Below, in pieces: positions 1 through 10,912 of a stretch of DNA of 64,000 nt. Under the pieces are notes generated by a model. It made no database searches and was not told the DNA's origin. It saw only the letters and a list, made by a program, of their open reading frames with translations. The stretch's first letter is position 1. Every line of letters starts with the position of its first letter. The DNA is from Pachyseris speciosa (lineage: Eukaryota; Cnidaria; Anthozoa; Scleractinia; Pachyseridae). The stretch is from contig JAEMWC010000036.1 in assembly GCA_016490735.1 (NCBI GenBank), positions 327,501-391,500 of the forward strand, given 5' to 3'. The position numbers and the translations under genes are program-made.

Positions 1-222
1 TTTGTTTTAGAGCCGATCATCTAGAGGCAAAGTTGACCCCTGACAGACACCTTTCTATTATATATATTTTTGGAAGGCCGCGCGCTCTCAGGCGTTGTTT
101 GAATTTCACAAGGCTCTCTTCAAATGTTGTTTTCGAAGAGTTAGTTCTAAGCATCTTATTGCTTCGCCTGTAATGAAACAATTTTTCACGCCTGGGGGTG
201 GCATTAAATGAAGTGTATATAT

Positions 223-711
223 TTATTTCCCACCATGATACTGACGAAATCCAGGACTCGCAATGTTCTTGGTGGTTTCAGTTGTTGATTTCGCAACATG
301 CAAAGCAGTAGCGCTCGCACGGGGATTTCCAAAATCCAGACTTTTTTTCGACACCGGTGTGTGGCTGTCATCTTTCGCCATCCTTTTAACACGAAGGGGC
401 AAAGTACTGCCGAAATCATGCTTGATTTCTCCGCTAATTTCGTCCACCTTTTGTAGGGCATTCTTGAATCGCACTAGACGATTATAGCACTGCGTCCGAC
501 AAATGGCCTGTTTTTCAGAGTCGACGTAAACGCAAAGATCAACATTTGTAGCACGAAAAACCAAAGAACTTATATCAACACTGCTTTTGCCAAACACAAG
601 AATCTTCTCCTTAGCTGAAGGAAACGTCCTTTTACAAAGAATGCACCATTCGCCGTCGTGGGAAATCTTCTTGGGAGTTTCATTCATGGTTGTCGAGAAT
701 CTCGCCTGCAC
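223..711 (-). CDS. N-terminal exon of a zinc-binding hypothetical protein
   Basis: This minus-strand exon of about 160 codons is open from 711 downward. The better start is the second methionine, eight codons in, just before N-E-T-P-K-K. Cysteines sit as C-x2-C in the first 20 residues after that start (C-I-L-C) and later as C-x3-C followed by Y-N-R-L-x-R-F. This spacing resembles the ZAD-type and related zinc-binding N-termini common in cnidarian hypothetical proteins. The C-terminal half is basic and low in complexity, like a linker. The frame stops soon after 223, so the rest of the gene is probably spliced from exons beyond the left edge; a weak GT donor is visible near 229. There is no signal peptide or membrane segment. 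A nuclear DNA-binding or protein-binding role would be a guess from the zinc ligands. It is probably a real exon, but the family is not identified. Confidence 0.5.
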   Translation of the reverse strand: MQARFSTTMNETPKKISHDGEWCILCKRTFPSAKEKILVFGKSSVDISSLVFRATNVDLCVYVDSEKQAICRTQCYNRLVRFKNALQKVDEISGEIKHDFGSTLPLRVKRMAKDDSHTPVSKKSLDFGNPRASATALHVAKSTTETTKNIASPGFRQYHGGK

Positions 712-756
712 ATTCCAGACACGAAAGAGCGCGTACTCGCGCGAGAGTAACTCGTG

Positions 757-953
757 TATGGCACCTATCGTTTAATCTGATTGGTCCACTACCAAACAAA
801 AGATTTTACGTCACAGAAATCGTTTTGCGGCTCGAGCTCGCAGACGTTACTTTTCGGGCGGAGAGAAACGACAACCGGAAATACGTCTGCGTTCGCAGGC
901 TAGATATGGGGTTGCAAATGGAAAAATTTAGGCAGAAACGATAGGTGCATAAC
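757..953. repeat. Short inverted repeat upstream of the zinc-binding exon
   Basis: The word GCACCTATCGTTT at about 760-772 returns inverted at about 937-949, with about 165 bp between. The inner part is the most GC-rich stretch nearby and lies just upstream of the minus-strand exon. It may be promoter DNA, a small MITE, or both. No target-site duplication was evident. Confidence 0.3.
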
Positions 954-1162
954 AAGATCAGAACACACGCAATATTTTTAATGAATCACATGTTGAATAG
1001 TATTCTGAACTAACATTACATTAACATTGCAATGATTTTTAAGCCAACAAGATTTATAATTTGTCCTGGAGTGTTTTATCTAAGAGAAAGTTCAATAGAG
1101 ATAGCCTGTCACCATAATAGATTCCACAAACAGTAAACAGAACAAAAAGCCTGCACTCTAAC
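954..1162. other. Intergenic, nothing recognised
   Basis: AT-rich sequence with no open frame or repeat that I could support. Confidence 0.5.
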
Positions 1163-1485
1163 TCATTCTAGGTTATCAATGCTTCTTTTGTTTATAATTA
1201 GCAAATTATGTCCTTCAAACGGGTTTGACAGTCTTAACTTTTCAGCACTTGTAACACTAAAGTGCTCGTTGATACCGTGGGGATTAAGAGTGCCAATTTG
1301 AAAGATCAGTTTTTGCTCGAGATTTTTACGGCTTTTCATTCAATTAATTTATTCCTGTTTTTCACGTTACCATGTTACCACCAATAGCGTAGCTCCATTT
1401 TCTGTATGTAAACCATACACAACCCACAATTCCTCGATTCGCTCCGACGAAGGGCTAACGCTCGAAACGTCAGCTAATCGAATCC

Positions 1486-1516
<31 letters not shown>

Positions 1517-1548
1517 CGTTGATAAACCAAATTTTCGTGTCTCACTTC

Positions 1549-1590
<42 letters not shown>

Positions 1591-1611
1591 CTTATACCAC
1601 ATTATAAATTC
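1163..1611 (-). mobile_element. Truncated Penelope-like retroelement fragment
   Basis: Two adjoining parts look like one retroelement relic. On the minus strand, 1163-1342 encodes about 58 residues ending at a TGA, with the phrase I-G-T-L-N-P-H-G-I-N. This resembles the extreme C-terminus of Penelope-like polyproteins after the GIY-YIG endonuclease. A stop lies directly upstream, so nearly the whole reverse transcriptase is missing. On the plus strand, 1415-1611 reads S-D-E-G-L-T-L-E-T-S and continues to a TAA. I remember this phrase from repeat-derived hypothetical proteins in cnidarians, where it overlaps the terminal hammerhead region of such elements. The family assignment rests on memory of these phrases; 5' truncation is typical of the class. 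No TSD was determined. Confidence 0.5.
1435..1480 (+). ncRNA. Decayed hammerhead ribozyme motif
   Basis: The order matches a type I hammerhead. Stem I is CGATT/AATCG plus GCT/AGC (35-39 with 76-80, and 41-43 with 72-74 of the 1400s). The core is C-C-GACGA at 1444-1450. Stem II is GGGC/GCTC with one G-U pair around a TAAC loop. GAAA follows at 1464-1467, then a minimal CG stem III and the GTC cleavage triplet ending at 1471. The consensus core is CUGANGA, and here its U is C, so this copy is probably inactive. Hammerheads are published features of Penelope-like elements, which fits the surrounding fragment. Confidence 0.6.
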
Positions 1612-2740
1612 GGTAAACCAAAACAGTACTTCATTCCACATTTTGTATTGTCCAACAACTTGTTTCAGTGTTGGTAAGCTTAAATAAGACATTCACATTA
1701 GCATTATATTCCAAAAACGATCTTTGAAACGCGACAAAGCATCTTTTCTTATAAGGAAATTGTTACGAGAGCCGATTCTTGATCGGTATTGTTCAACAGA
1801 GATTCCAATTTCACTTACTTCAGACTCGATCTTGTCAACTGTGCGTGCATGGTTCGTCCAATTCTACAGTAACAGCATCGCAAGGACAACACAAGCAAAG
1901 TAGAGTCTCTTTTCCCTTCAAGTTAGAGGCTTCCAAATACTTTCAGACACTTTGAAGTAGGTCTGCTGTCAGATTCAAGCCATTAAATGACTCCAAAGAT
2001 TCAATGTGAAACAAAGGTCCGGAATGTTGCTCTGTGTGAGTACAAATCCTCGCTGTAATCCGCACTAAGCAGACAAGCCAACTGTAGGAAAGCCGGCGTG
2101 TGAAATCGAAGCAACAAAGATGAACGAATAACTGAATTTACACAAACACAAAATGGTCGCTTTCTGAAGCTCATGTAACTTAGCCGAGCGTAGATTGGAA
2201 CCTATCTAAGCCACGTGACAAGCTCTTTGTTGGGCGTTGACATACACACAAAAACAAAAGCAGCCGAATGGGACACGCACTGTCATAATAAAAACTAGCA
2301 TAGAAAGTATAAAGGATTTTTTTTATTATATGGACAGAGATCTTTTAGCATGGGACCAAGTAAAAGTAAGGATTAATATCACGCGTGCTTTCAGAAGTTG
2401 CTGAAATTGCCTGATTGATATTTATCCTTACTCTACGAGGACCCATTGCGATTACGCGTTAACAACATAAGGGCAAAATTTTCTCAACACTGTTGAGGCA
2501 GGTCGAAAAACAGTCAGCCAAGCGTAGTAAAAACACTCGTTCGCCCGCAAGCAAAACAAACGAACAATTGAACTACTTCTTTGCGTCCAAAACGAGTATA
2601 GATGATTGTTATTTACATCCAGTCTAGAAAAAAAAACTGAGTTTCATTTCTGGACAAAATTAACAACGATCAAACCAAAATTTTAGCTTCAATTTATTTA
2701 TTTCACCTGTGCTGTAGAGGTTTCTAACACTGGAAAATAA
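1612..2740. other. Non-coding stretch, nothing recognised
   Basis: No open frame above background and no clear repeat. A loose inverted repeat of AGTAAGGATTAATATCA-type sequence lies near 2363-2438. Confidence 0.5.
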
Positions 2741-2980
2741 GCATCCACTAAAAAACACGTATCCGTAAAAATAGAAAACGGTTTGTCTAAAGAAAGAACT
2801 TCTTCCACCAAGTTTTAGCTACTCGTTCCTCCCATAATAGTAAACTGTTCTGTGACCTGTTTTGGCGGGCTGCATGATGCCGTGGTAAAGTGAAAGTCCT
2901 TGACGAGTTGAATCGTTTTGTTTTTCAACCACACAATCCCGCTACGCCGGGAGCCATGCAAGTCGATCCAAGTTTTATGC
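2741..2980. repeat. Dispersed repeat shared with 49107-49345
   Basis: This interval is close in sequence and order to 49107-49345. Both include ATCCGTAAAA/ATCCTTAAAA, GTTTGTC-AAAGAAAGAACTTC and CAACCACACAATCCCGCTACG. The second copy leads into the promoter region of the sixth copy of the small gene family, so this may be an orphan upstream piece of the same duplicated unit. The fold-back element begins just to the right. Confidence 0.65.
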
Positions 2981-3093
2981 TTTTCGCGAGAAAAAAAAAA
3001 AATATCATCGAGTTAGAAAAGTTACATGGTCAGTTTTGAAATTGCATGGTCGAGTTTTGGAGAACCATGGTTGAGTTGCATTTTGAAAGTTTG

Positions 3094-3270
3094 AGTTCTC
3101 GCTAGCGAGTTTTTATATTCTCGCTAGCGAGTTTTCAATTTCTCGCTTGCGAGTTTTTAAATTCTCGCTAGCGAGTTTTCAATTTCTCGCTAGCGAGTTT
3201 TTAATTTCTCGCTAGCGAGTTTTCAATTTCTCGCTAGCGAGATTTTAAATTCTCGCTAGCGAGTTTTTCT
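3094..3270. repeat. Left array of palindromic dodecamer
   Basis: Eight tandem copies of a unit of about 23 bp. Each contains the perfect palindrome CTCGCTAGCGAG followed by a T/A-rich spacer; one copy carries CTTGCG instead. The array is part of the left arm of the fold-back element. Confidence 0.9.
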
Positions 3271-4399
3271 CAATCGTGCGCAAGCGGAATATGCGGACGG
3301 ATGTTGTAGACGGTAGAGGAAACTTTAGGCCATAGAGGGAAGTTGAAGGCCGCGAATGGAAGCCGTGAATTTCGCAATTTTAAACTGTTGTTTTCTTTGA
3401 GGGCTCGAACTGGCGGGGTTCAAGTGTACCGATATTTCATTAAGCCAAAGAACATAATGCAAACAAGACGCTCTATGAGCTTTTACCTGGGACACCTTGA
3501 ACACCTTGCGAAGTGCAGAAGTAGACGTACGCTAAAACCGACTATCGGTTCGAAAATTGATCAAAGGGCCCTTGAAGTCAGCTCATTCACGTAGTGATGC
3601 ATTCGGGTATTCATTGCTGCTGTAGTCTGATGCGATTTCAATACAGGTTTGCAACATGAGGTGAAGTAGTTAGGCAGAGCAGCTTGTCGATTTCTTTCGA
3701 CAAAGTGACACAAATATTCTTTGTCGGCTGGAATTTAGTTGTGATTCAGTAATTTTGCATATCTTGCACTGTAAAAAACAATGAAAGTCTTCAGGATCTA
3801 GACGTGTTCAGCATCGCATGTCACGAAAGGACTTTTAATGCACCTTCTTTGTTTCCTTCAAAACCTAGGAAAAATTATGTTAAGCCACTGTAAATTTATA
3901 ATAGTCATAATAGTTGAACGATGCCAACACTGATGAACTTTGTTGTGCGCCCTGCAACACAAATAATGCTTGACTTAATGGCAAATTTTAGATAATGATC
4001 TTTTTCTTGTCACGTACTGGCGCCACGGAGTCTGGCTTGTACAGTAGTTCATTTCACTAGTAAATCGGTTTAAAATTACTTTCGATCCGTATTAAAGCGC
4101 GAGTCAGACACTGTACTTCTCCTGAGCCGAGCTTAATTACAGTTTAGGTCGACCCAAATTAGTTACACGATTTCGAATACTACAGCGAGGCTGAATTATA
4201 AAAGTAATTCAAGTGGGAGCCAGTGACATTATTTTCGCATAGCCAACTCCGAAAACAGTTTTACGTGATTCCCTCGTACAAAAACAAACATGCATTGAGC
4301 GAACCCAAAAGCAAACCATTTTCATTTTTCAAACGGATTGTTTCCGAGAATCAGAAAGCGTGCGTTCGACTTCTGCTCTTCACAAGGTGTCAAAAGTGT

Positions 4400-5755
4400 A
4401 CCGAGTCACAGGCTTCCCAAGCTCAAAATTCGACTCTGCATCAGCTTGTTTATATAGAGAATTGTATGGGAAAGTCCGCGGTTTGTAAAAAAAAATGTGT
4501 AAATAACTATCTAATCAGAAATAAAGTTTTCCTACCTCAAATATGTCGCGTACTTGTCTCTTGTGCCGATTTTTAAAGCCATTCTGACGCCATTTAGTGA
4601 AGTTTTCCGAAATCGTTGTCTCTCCTTCTAAAAGAAGTAGAAGGCAGACCACTCCATCAATCGCATCAATCGCTGGCCAGACGTCACTCCACAAATCGCT
4701 CTCTCCTCGAAAGGAAAAGTCCCAAATCGCAATAAAACCAACAGTTCCATAAGGCCCAATAAATTTCACTCCATCTACGTGTGCTTCGGCGGTCAAAAGA
4801 CTCGTGAAGAACGAAAAATTTGGCTTGAAGTTCGCCTCTTCGGCTTTCCTGATAATGCTTGTGACCGACCTCGCGACAACGGCCGTTAACGCAAGGTCAA
4901 GTAGCTGGTTTCTGATTGGTCCATTTGAATTAAGTCACGCGCTGACAACACGACCCTCCACCGGAGGGAAGGGTACATTTTGTCGCGAATCAAGTGTCAC
5001 ACTAGGGCTGCAGCTGGTTTGTAACCGTTACAGAGTTCACAACTATCAAGCAAATTTAGAACGATAAGATTACATTTTAAGCATAAGATAGTTATCGTTC
5101 TAAATTTGCTTGATAGTTGTGAACTCTGTAACGGTTACAAACCAGCTGCAGCCCTAGTGTGACACTTGATTCGCGACAAAATGTACCTTTCCCTCCGGTG
5201 GAGGGTCGTGTTGTCAGCGCGTGACTTAATTCAAATGGACCAATCAGAAACCAGCTACTTGACCTTGCGTTAACGGCCGTTGTCGCGAGGTCGGTCACAA
5301 GCATTATCAGGAAAGCCGAAGAGGCGAACTTCAAGCCAAATTTTTCGTTCTTCACGAGTCTTTTGACCGCCGAAGCACACGTAGATGGAGTGAAATTTAT
5401 TGGGCCTTATGGAACTGTTGGTTTTATTGCGATTCGGGACTTTTCCTTTCGAGGAGAGAGCGATTTGTGGAGTGGCGTCTGGCCAGCGATTGATGCGATC
5501 GATGGAGTGGTCTGCCTTCTACTTCTTTTAGAAGGAGAGACAACGATTTCGGAAAACGTCACTAAACGGCGTCAGAATGGCTTCAAAATCGGCACAAGAG
5601 ACAAGTACGCGACATATTTGAGGTAGGAAAACTTTATTTCTGATTAGATAGTTATTTACACATTTTTTTTACAAACCGCCGACTTTCCCATACAATTCTC
5701 TATATAAACAAGCTGATGCAGAGTCGAATTTTGAGCTTGGGAAGCCTGTGACCGA
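4400..5755. repeat. Central near-perfect hairpin of the fold-back element
   Basis: Coordinates mirror around 5079.5 (for example 4804 with 5355, 4796 with 5363). The arms are about 670 bp with a loop of roughly 20-25 bp. The few mismatches include residue changes between the mirrored frames at 4515-4796 (-) and 5363-5626 (+). Confidence 0.85.
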
Positions 5756-5987
5756 GTTAACGCTCACAGAGCGTCTTGTTTGCATCATGTTCTTTGGGTC
5801 AATGAAATATCGGTACACTTGAACCCCGCCAGTTCGAGCCCTCAAAGAAAACAACAGCTCAAAATTGCGAAATTTACGGCTTCCATTCACGGCCTACAAC
5901 TTCCATCTATGTATGGTCTAAAGCTTCCGCCACCGTCTACAACATCCGTCCGCATATTGCGCTTGCGCACGATTGAGAAAAATTTAA

Positions 5988-6052
5988 AAACTCGCTAGCG
6001 AGAAATTGAAAACTCGCTAGCGAGAATATAAAAACTCGCTAGCGAGAACTCA
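5988..6052. repeat. Right array of palindromic dodecamer
   Basis: Three copies of CTCGCTAGCGAG with A/T spacers, mirroring the eight-copy array of the left arm. The copy number has changed since the arms formed. Confidence 0.9.
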
Positions 6053-6202
6053 AACTTTCAAAATGCAACTCAACCATGGTTCTCCAAAACTCGACCATGC
6101 AATTTCAAAACTGACCATGTAACTTTTCTAACTCGATGATATTAAAAGACATTTGGACTAGGATTTACAACTCGATAGGCTTTTGGCAGCAACGGCTTGC
6201 CA

Positions 6203-6450
6203 TATTTCTAGAGCAACTTTCAATATTTTAAGTGCCTATCTTACCTTTATAGGTGAAAAATACCAATACTATCATTGCTTTTGTCTTTCCAGTCATGTTA
6301 CACATTAGAAAAATTGTTAGTGGCGGAGTATTGTTTAACCAGATAACCTTCTCGTGATACCAATAAATTATTTTTTTTAGTATAAATCTACTAGCGTTCT
6401 ATTACGAATGCCGTTCTCTGATTGGGTACGTACACTACTCGCCATCTATT
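6203..6450. repeat. Dispersed repeat shared with 18790-19020
   Basis: Same order and nearly the same sequence as 18790-19020, from TCTAGAGCAACTTTCAATAT to GAATGCCGTTCTCTG. In both places it leads toward a copy of the hairpin element; at the second site a recombinase exon-1 remnant lies between. Confidence 0.75.
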
Positions 6451-6451
6451 T

Positions 6452-6559
6452 AACAATTAGATTATGAGCTCGAGATTTCTATGGGTTGATAGTTGATGAG
6501 GCCGAAGGCCGAATCAACTATCACCCATAGAAATCGAGAGCGAATAATCTAATTGTTTT
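6452..6559. mobile_element. Short hairpin element, copy a
   Basis: About 108 bp, almost fully self-complementary. The ends are ACAATTAGATTAT and its inverse. The outer stem continues through TTTCTATGGG...CCCATAGAAA and the inner stem is GATAGTTGAT/ATCAACTATC. The tip is GAGGCCGAAGGCCGA. Two further copies lie at about 12302 and 19162 in the opposite orientation. It is MITE-like and too short to code for anything. Confidence 0.8.
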
Positions 6560-6869
6560 AGTAAAAATCATACCAAACGAGTCTTGTTTCGGTAAAAAAA
6601 AAAAAATACCAATTTAATGTTCATTTGTTGCATAACAACATCCACGTCCAAGTGACGGGTACGCCTGTATCACGCGCGCGGAATCTTTTTATTGACAGCT
6701 AGCTTGCTTTGACAACCCATTCAGTAAAACGAGAACAGCGCCGTGATCGAATAGATGCAAAGCGAAAGTTTAAATAAGTTCATGAAAAATATCTCGAGCA
6801 TCACTCAAAGTACACCAGACGGACTGAAACTGTCCATCAATTAATGTCAGGGAAACTCTTTAAGGTCCT

Positions 6870-8302
6870 TTAACGGTAATTGTTTACGATGGACACCGTG
6901 CAATTGTGAAAACTGTATGGCTGTGGCTGAGCGAAGTTTTGGATTTCAACAACGTGCTGATTGTGTGGCTGAAACTGCGGGGTTGTCAACTGCATGTGGT
7001 CTGCGTCAAAACCACTGGTTGAATGACCAGCTAAAGCGCTGGAAAGTGGACCGGATTCACCGTTTGAAGTATGGCTCTGGCCACTGACAAAATGGCTCAA
7101 AATATTGGACATGTTCTCTTTTTGCTGGAAAGATGCCCGAGCGTTGTATGATTCAATCGATTGATCTGATTTATGCCCAGTTACCGCTTTAATGTGTCTT
7201 GCTTCCACATTGTGGTCAGACAAAACAGTCACTGCAGTAGCTCTTACACAGTGATTTGTAAGATGGGGCTCAATACCAGCTTTTTGGCTCATCTTCTTCA
7301 TCATACTCCCGAGCATGGACTGGCCGATTGGGGCATTACAAAACCACACGTCGTCTTTACGAGGATCAAATTTGGCTGAAATGGCTCTCGGACGCTGGAA
7401 GAGACAGCTTAATTCTGGGTGTAAATGCCTTAAATAATTATCCACAGTTTGGACAGGGCAGCGAGGGGAACCTTTCACCTCAAACATTTTACCATCCGAC
7501 TCATCTGCGTTGTCATGGAGCCCACCTTGATGGTTTTTCGTGGACAGCACTGCACGGAGCTCGTAGTATCGTCTTCCCTCCGGAGTTTGTCGAAGACACA
7601 GCATTTGTTTCTCAAGATTTCTTTGACTTTCTCTGCCACGTTTGCCGAAGTACAGTGTCACGTAAAACCATGCCGTTCGTAGAAGCTGCGTAGGATTTGT
7701 TGTTGTTGCCTCGCCAAGCTGCTGAGATTCATACAATTTCTCGAGTTGCTCGCTTGTTATGGGAGCCTTGTGGACTACTGGACTTACTTGACCTCGTTTC
7801 ACCATGTCTTTACAAACTGCATTTAGCGTTTCATTGGCCTTGTTGAACTCAGGGTCGCCAACTATGGACCACGGTTTGTTGTGAGGATTTTGGCGGAGAT
7901 AGCGGTCAATGGCCGCTCTGATAGCTTTCAGTGACGAAATCTTAAAACGACTGCCATCTTTTTGGCGAATGGACACGTAAAACATTTGCAGACAATTATT
8001 TAACTCTGTTTTTGACTGCTCTTCGATTGCACAGGTAAATTTGTTTTGGGTTTCAAACCATTCTGAAACGAAAAAGCCATTGAAGTTTAATGAGGAAATC
8101 AGGAAAATGTTTCTTGTTTCTGATTTATCGCATTGAAACTGACAAGTAAATATCATTAATTTGTATCATTTCTAAGCTTCTTACCGTTAAAAATTTTCAT
8201 TCCATACTTAGTTGCCTGCCTAGTCTTCTCAGGAACTGAATTTTTCAGTAAAAGTTCTAAATCATCCTGCGAAACTTCGCAAAAGCGCGAAGACGTCGCC
8301 AT
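6870..8302 (-). CDS. Crypton-type (DUF3504) tyrosine recombinase, two exons
   Basis: Exon 1 runs 8302-8185 from an ATG (M-A-T-S-S-R-F) and ends at a GTAAG donor. Exon 2 runs 8062-6870 after a TTTCGTTTCAG acceptor. The split glutamate codon is restored exactly, giving about 436 residues. Residues 1-39 are the usual S-R-F...S-V-P-E-K-T start of this family, followed by a helical core-binding region. The catalytic domain (about 130-370) keeps R181 within K-R-G-R-E, K215 as the probable beta-hairpin lysine, H310-C-V-R313, H336 in G-H-K-S and Y345 in S-Y-N-A-R. All tyrosine recombinase catalytic residues are therefore present. The glutamine/histidine-rich tail looks disordered. In this family, DUF3504 domains occur in Crypton transposons and in host genes derived from them (ZMYM, KCTD1, QRICH1). 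No terminal repeats or other domains mark a live element here, so it may be domesticated. Assignment to the superfamily is secure. Confidence 0.85.
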
Positions 8303-10912
8303 TTTTGAAGAACACAATGCACAACAAGGGAGACTTTTGACTGCGCAGGCGCGTAACTTTTTTTTGTTTTCTCAGTTTTCGACGATCACGCGGTTTTGTG
8401 TGCAGTTGAATTTGACAACCAAAACTTTAACAATAAGGCATTCTTAAAGAGGTTGCCAGCAAGGCAAATCAAACATATTACCACGAAAAGCAATTTACGG
8501 TGAAGAAAAAAATTTGGGTGTGACATCAATTGTCGTAGTTTTGCGGTCGGTAAAGGTCTGTTCGTGTGGAGGTGTCGACGGTCAAGATGGCGATTTGTCT
8601 GCAACGAGTATTTGACGAGCCCAGTGTCGATGCATTTTTCTGCCGTCCAAGAGTCTGCTTCAGATCGTAGTTAATGTCAAGCTAAACAAGTGGGACTTTT
8701 GTGGTAAGTACAACCCATCTTTGGTTCCTTGAGTTTGTTTTTTTAGGTTTTTATTTGCTTCGTTTTCTGCCAAGGAAGAAATCGTGTTGCTATCATTTTC
8801 AATTCCATGGTGTTGTTCAACAAGATAATCTTACCGTTTTCGTTTACATCATTTCTTCATGAAAGTCGAATACAACACTGCAATTAACTAATCCTTCCAT
8901 TTAATGGGTACAGCTGTCGTTTCATATCCATGATCTTTGTTGTCAGGCAAGATGAATGGTTTGATTAGTAAATTTAGTTTTTGTATTACCTCAAATAAAA
9001 GTTTGTCATCATACCCCCGAGACTTTTGTTTCCCTTCGTGATATGGGAATTCCCATTAACAGGTGATACTTCTGTTAGTGTACTACCTGTTAGCAAAATC
9101 TGGTGTAATTTCGTGGTGCACCCCCTATTCACCCTGGCCAGACAAAGCTTTGTTGATCGAATTTCATTTTCAAAATATTGGATTTATAGGTTCACGCTTT
9201 TACCCTGCCTAGATTTCGCAAATTATAATCTACTATCAATATTGAGTTATCACCAAGTTGCACTTACTCCAAATTTATTTTGTCTTAAATCTTAACTTTG
9301 TAGACCATTCCGTTAACTTATTTTGCCGTTTGTTGTCAGGACAGGCGTTCGCAAGTGAAATTAAATTGTGCTTCGAGATTTGATTGCGACTACATTTTTG
9401 TGTATTCCCGAATAACTAATTCGTGATACGGGGATCGGCCAGGAGGAGAGATTCTCTTATACCATCTCAATACTTTGACCGAAACAAAAGAAATTTAAGT
9501 ACTGCATTGATAGACCAAATTTTCGATCAAAGATGATTCTTGCGCGAGCAAGTTTGTTCCGCCTTTGATGGATGCTACTCGAATTCGTTTTCGTCAATTT
9601 GTCAATATGCCTTGGCCAAGCCCCCTTAATGTAGCTTTACGTCCGTTTGCTCATCCTTTTTCTTACTTTTCTCAGGTAATATTGAGTTTGATTGCAAATT
9701 AAGAGGGTAGAGAACGTAAAACTATTTCAGACCAGGAGAATTCATAGGAGTAGTGATTTTAAGTGATAGGATGGCAGAAGAATTTCCAACATGACAGCTG
9801 ATTATGCTACATTTTCACCAGTTCTTCTGTTATTATGATAGCCTGTTTTTGTTTGCAACATCAACACAACCAGAAGAAGGCAATTTAGCAACTGGATCCT
9901 TCAACACATGTTAGGAATTAACTGAAAAAACACCAAAACATTTTACAAGTTTTTGTTTGGTGTTGCATCAACTCACTCAATTTTCATATTGAAACATCAT
10001 TTTGAATCTTAAATTTGATTATTCAATACATACAAATGTGCTTTTCTTTTGTTTCACTTGCAGGGGAAGCAGAGGTGGAATAAATGTGTTACAATATTAG
10101 CTAAATGGACACCCTTCTGGCTAACACATGAATGAAAATTGTTGAATAAAAAGTAATTATATACATTTGTAGCCTCTCTTTTAACTGAATCATCACTATT
10201 TAGACTTGATCATCTCTACAAAGAATTGTTGATGTATTTACATTTGTTTTTATTAATGTATTGTAATGTACTTTTATTAATATTTCAAAAACTAAAGAAA
10301 ATAGTAGTTTCCTATGGTGAATGTTACTTACACAGGTTATTGTGTCACTAGTAATTTCACTAGTTGTGGGTTTTTCCTCTCATGATATTTGTTGAAATGA
10401 ATCCCTCTTTTATTGTTGATTTGCACAAGTGATGGTTTTATTATAACTCAACCTGTACACATTTTGGTCTTTCAAGTAAAACTACTACATATCAGGCCTC
10501 TTACTTCAACAGTGTAAAACAAACCTCTACCATTAAAAAAACATTTTAGTGAACGATCAAAACAGAACAGATGCAAAACAGCAACAATGCATTTCTAGAT
10601 TGGTTAGTAAAATTCTTTTTACTATCATCAGAATGTTGGGAGGAGGTCATGCAAAACAAAATGAATCAAAAATATTTGCAGCAGCAAGAAACTCAAAAGA
10701 TATTGTTAGCTCTGAGGGCCTTTTCACTTCTTGGGAGATTTCTCCTAAATAAACCAGAGGATCAGAGGGAAGTTGTGTTTCATAGCTTATGTAGAAAATT
10801 TTAATTATAATTCCATTCTTAGAACAAACAAAGCAAGCAGGTAAGGGCAGCTGTTTATTATGAAAATGAACATGAGGGTTCACTATTTATGAAGAAAAGT
10901 ATAACGGTGAGT
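8303..10912. other. Non-coding stretch upstream of the recombinase gene
   Basis: The first 300 bp is the likely promoter of the minus-strand recombinase. On the plus strand a 27-codon frame begins at 8587 (M-A-I-C-L-Q-R-V-F) and is followed by a GTAAGT at about 8704, so a short or non-coding transcript could start here. The remainder is AT-rich, with short frames that have no coding character. Confidence 0.4.

Larger units (their letters stand above)
3001..6143. mobile_element. Large fold-back (long inverted repeat) element
   Basis: The ends mirror each other: AATATCATCGAGTTAG at 3001 returns as its reverse complement ending at 6143. Inward there are mirrored C-A-T-G-G-containing sequence, mirrored arrays of a palindromic dodecamer, mirrored unique sequence, and a central hairpin around 5079/5080. 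The left arm is longer because about 917 bp (3481-4397) has no partner in the right arm. Open frames of 87 codons at 4804-5067 (+) and 5092-5355 (-) are mirror images of one another and need not be genes. No transposase is visible, so this resembles a non-autonomous fold-back DNA transposon or an inverted duplication. The left flank is A-rich and gives no clear TSD. Confidence 0.75.

Noticed and set aside
3094..3270. CRISPR-like array of palindromic repeats
   Set aside because: The spacers are about 11 bp of A/T and nearly identical, there are no cas genes, and the host DNA is animal-like.
4804..5355. Two identical 87-codon ORFs facing each other
   Set aside because: They are mirror images created by the central hairpin of the fold-back element, not two genes. 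No family resemblance or conserved context.
7173..7693. Plus-strand ORFs opposite the recombinase gene
   Set aside because: Antisense shadows of a well-supported coding exon.
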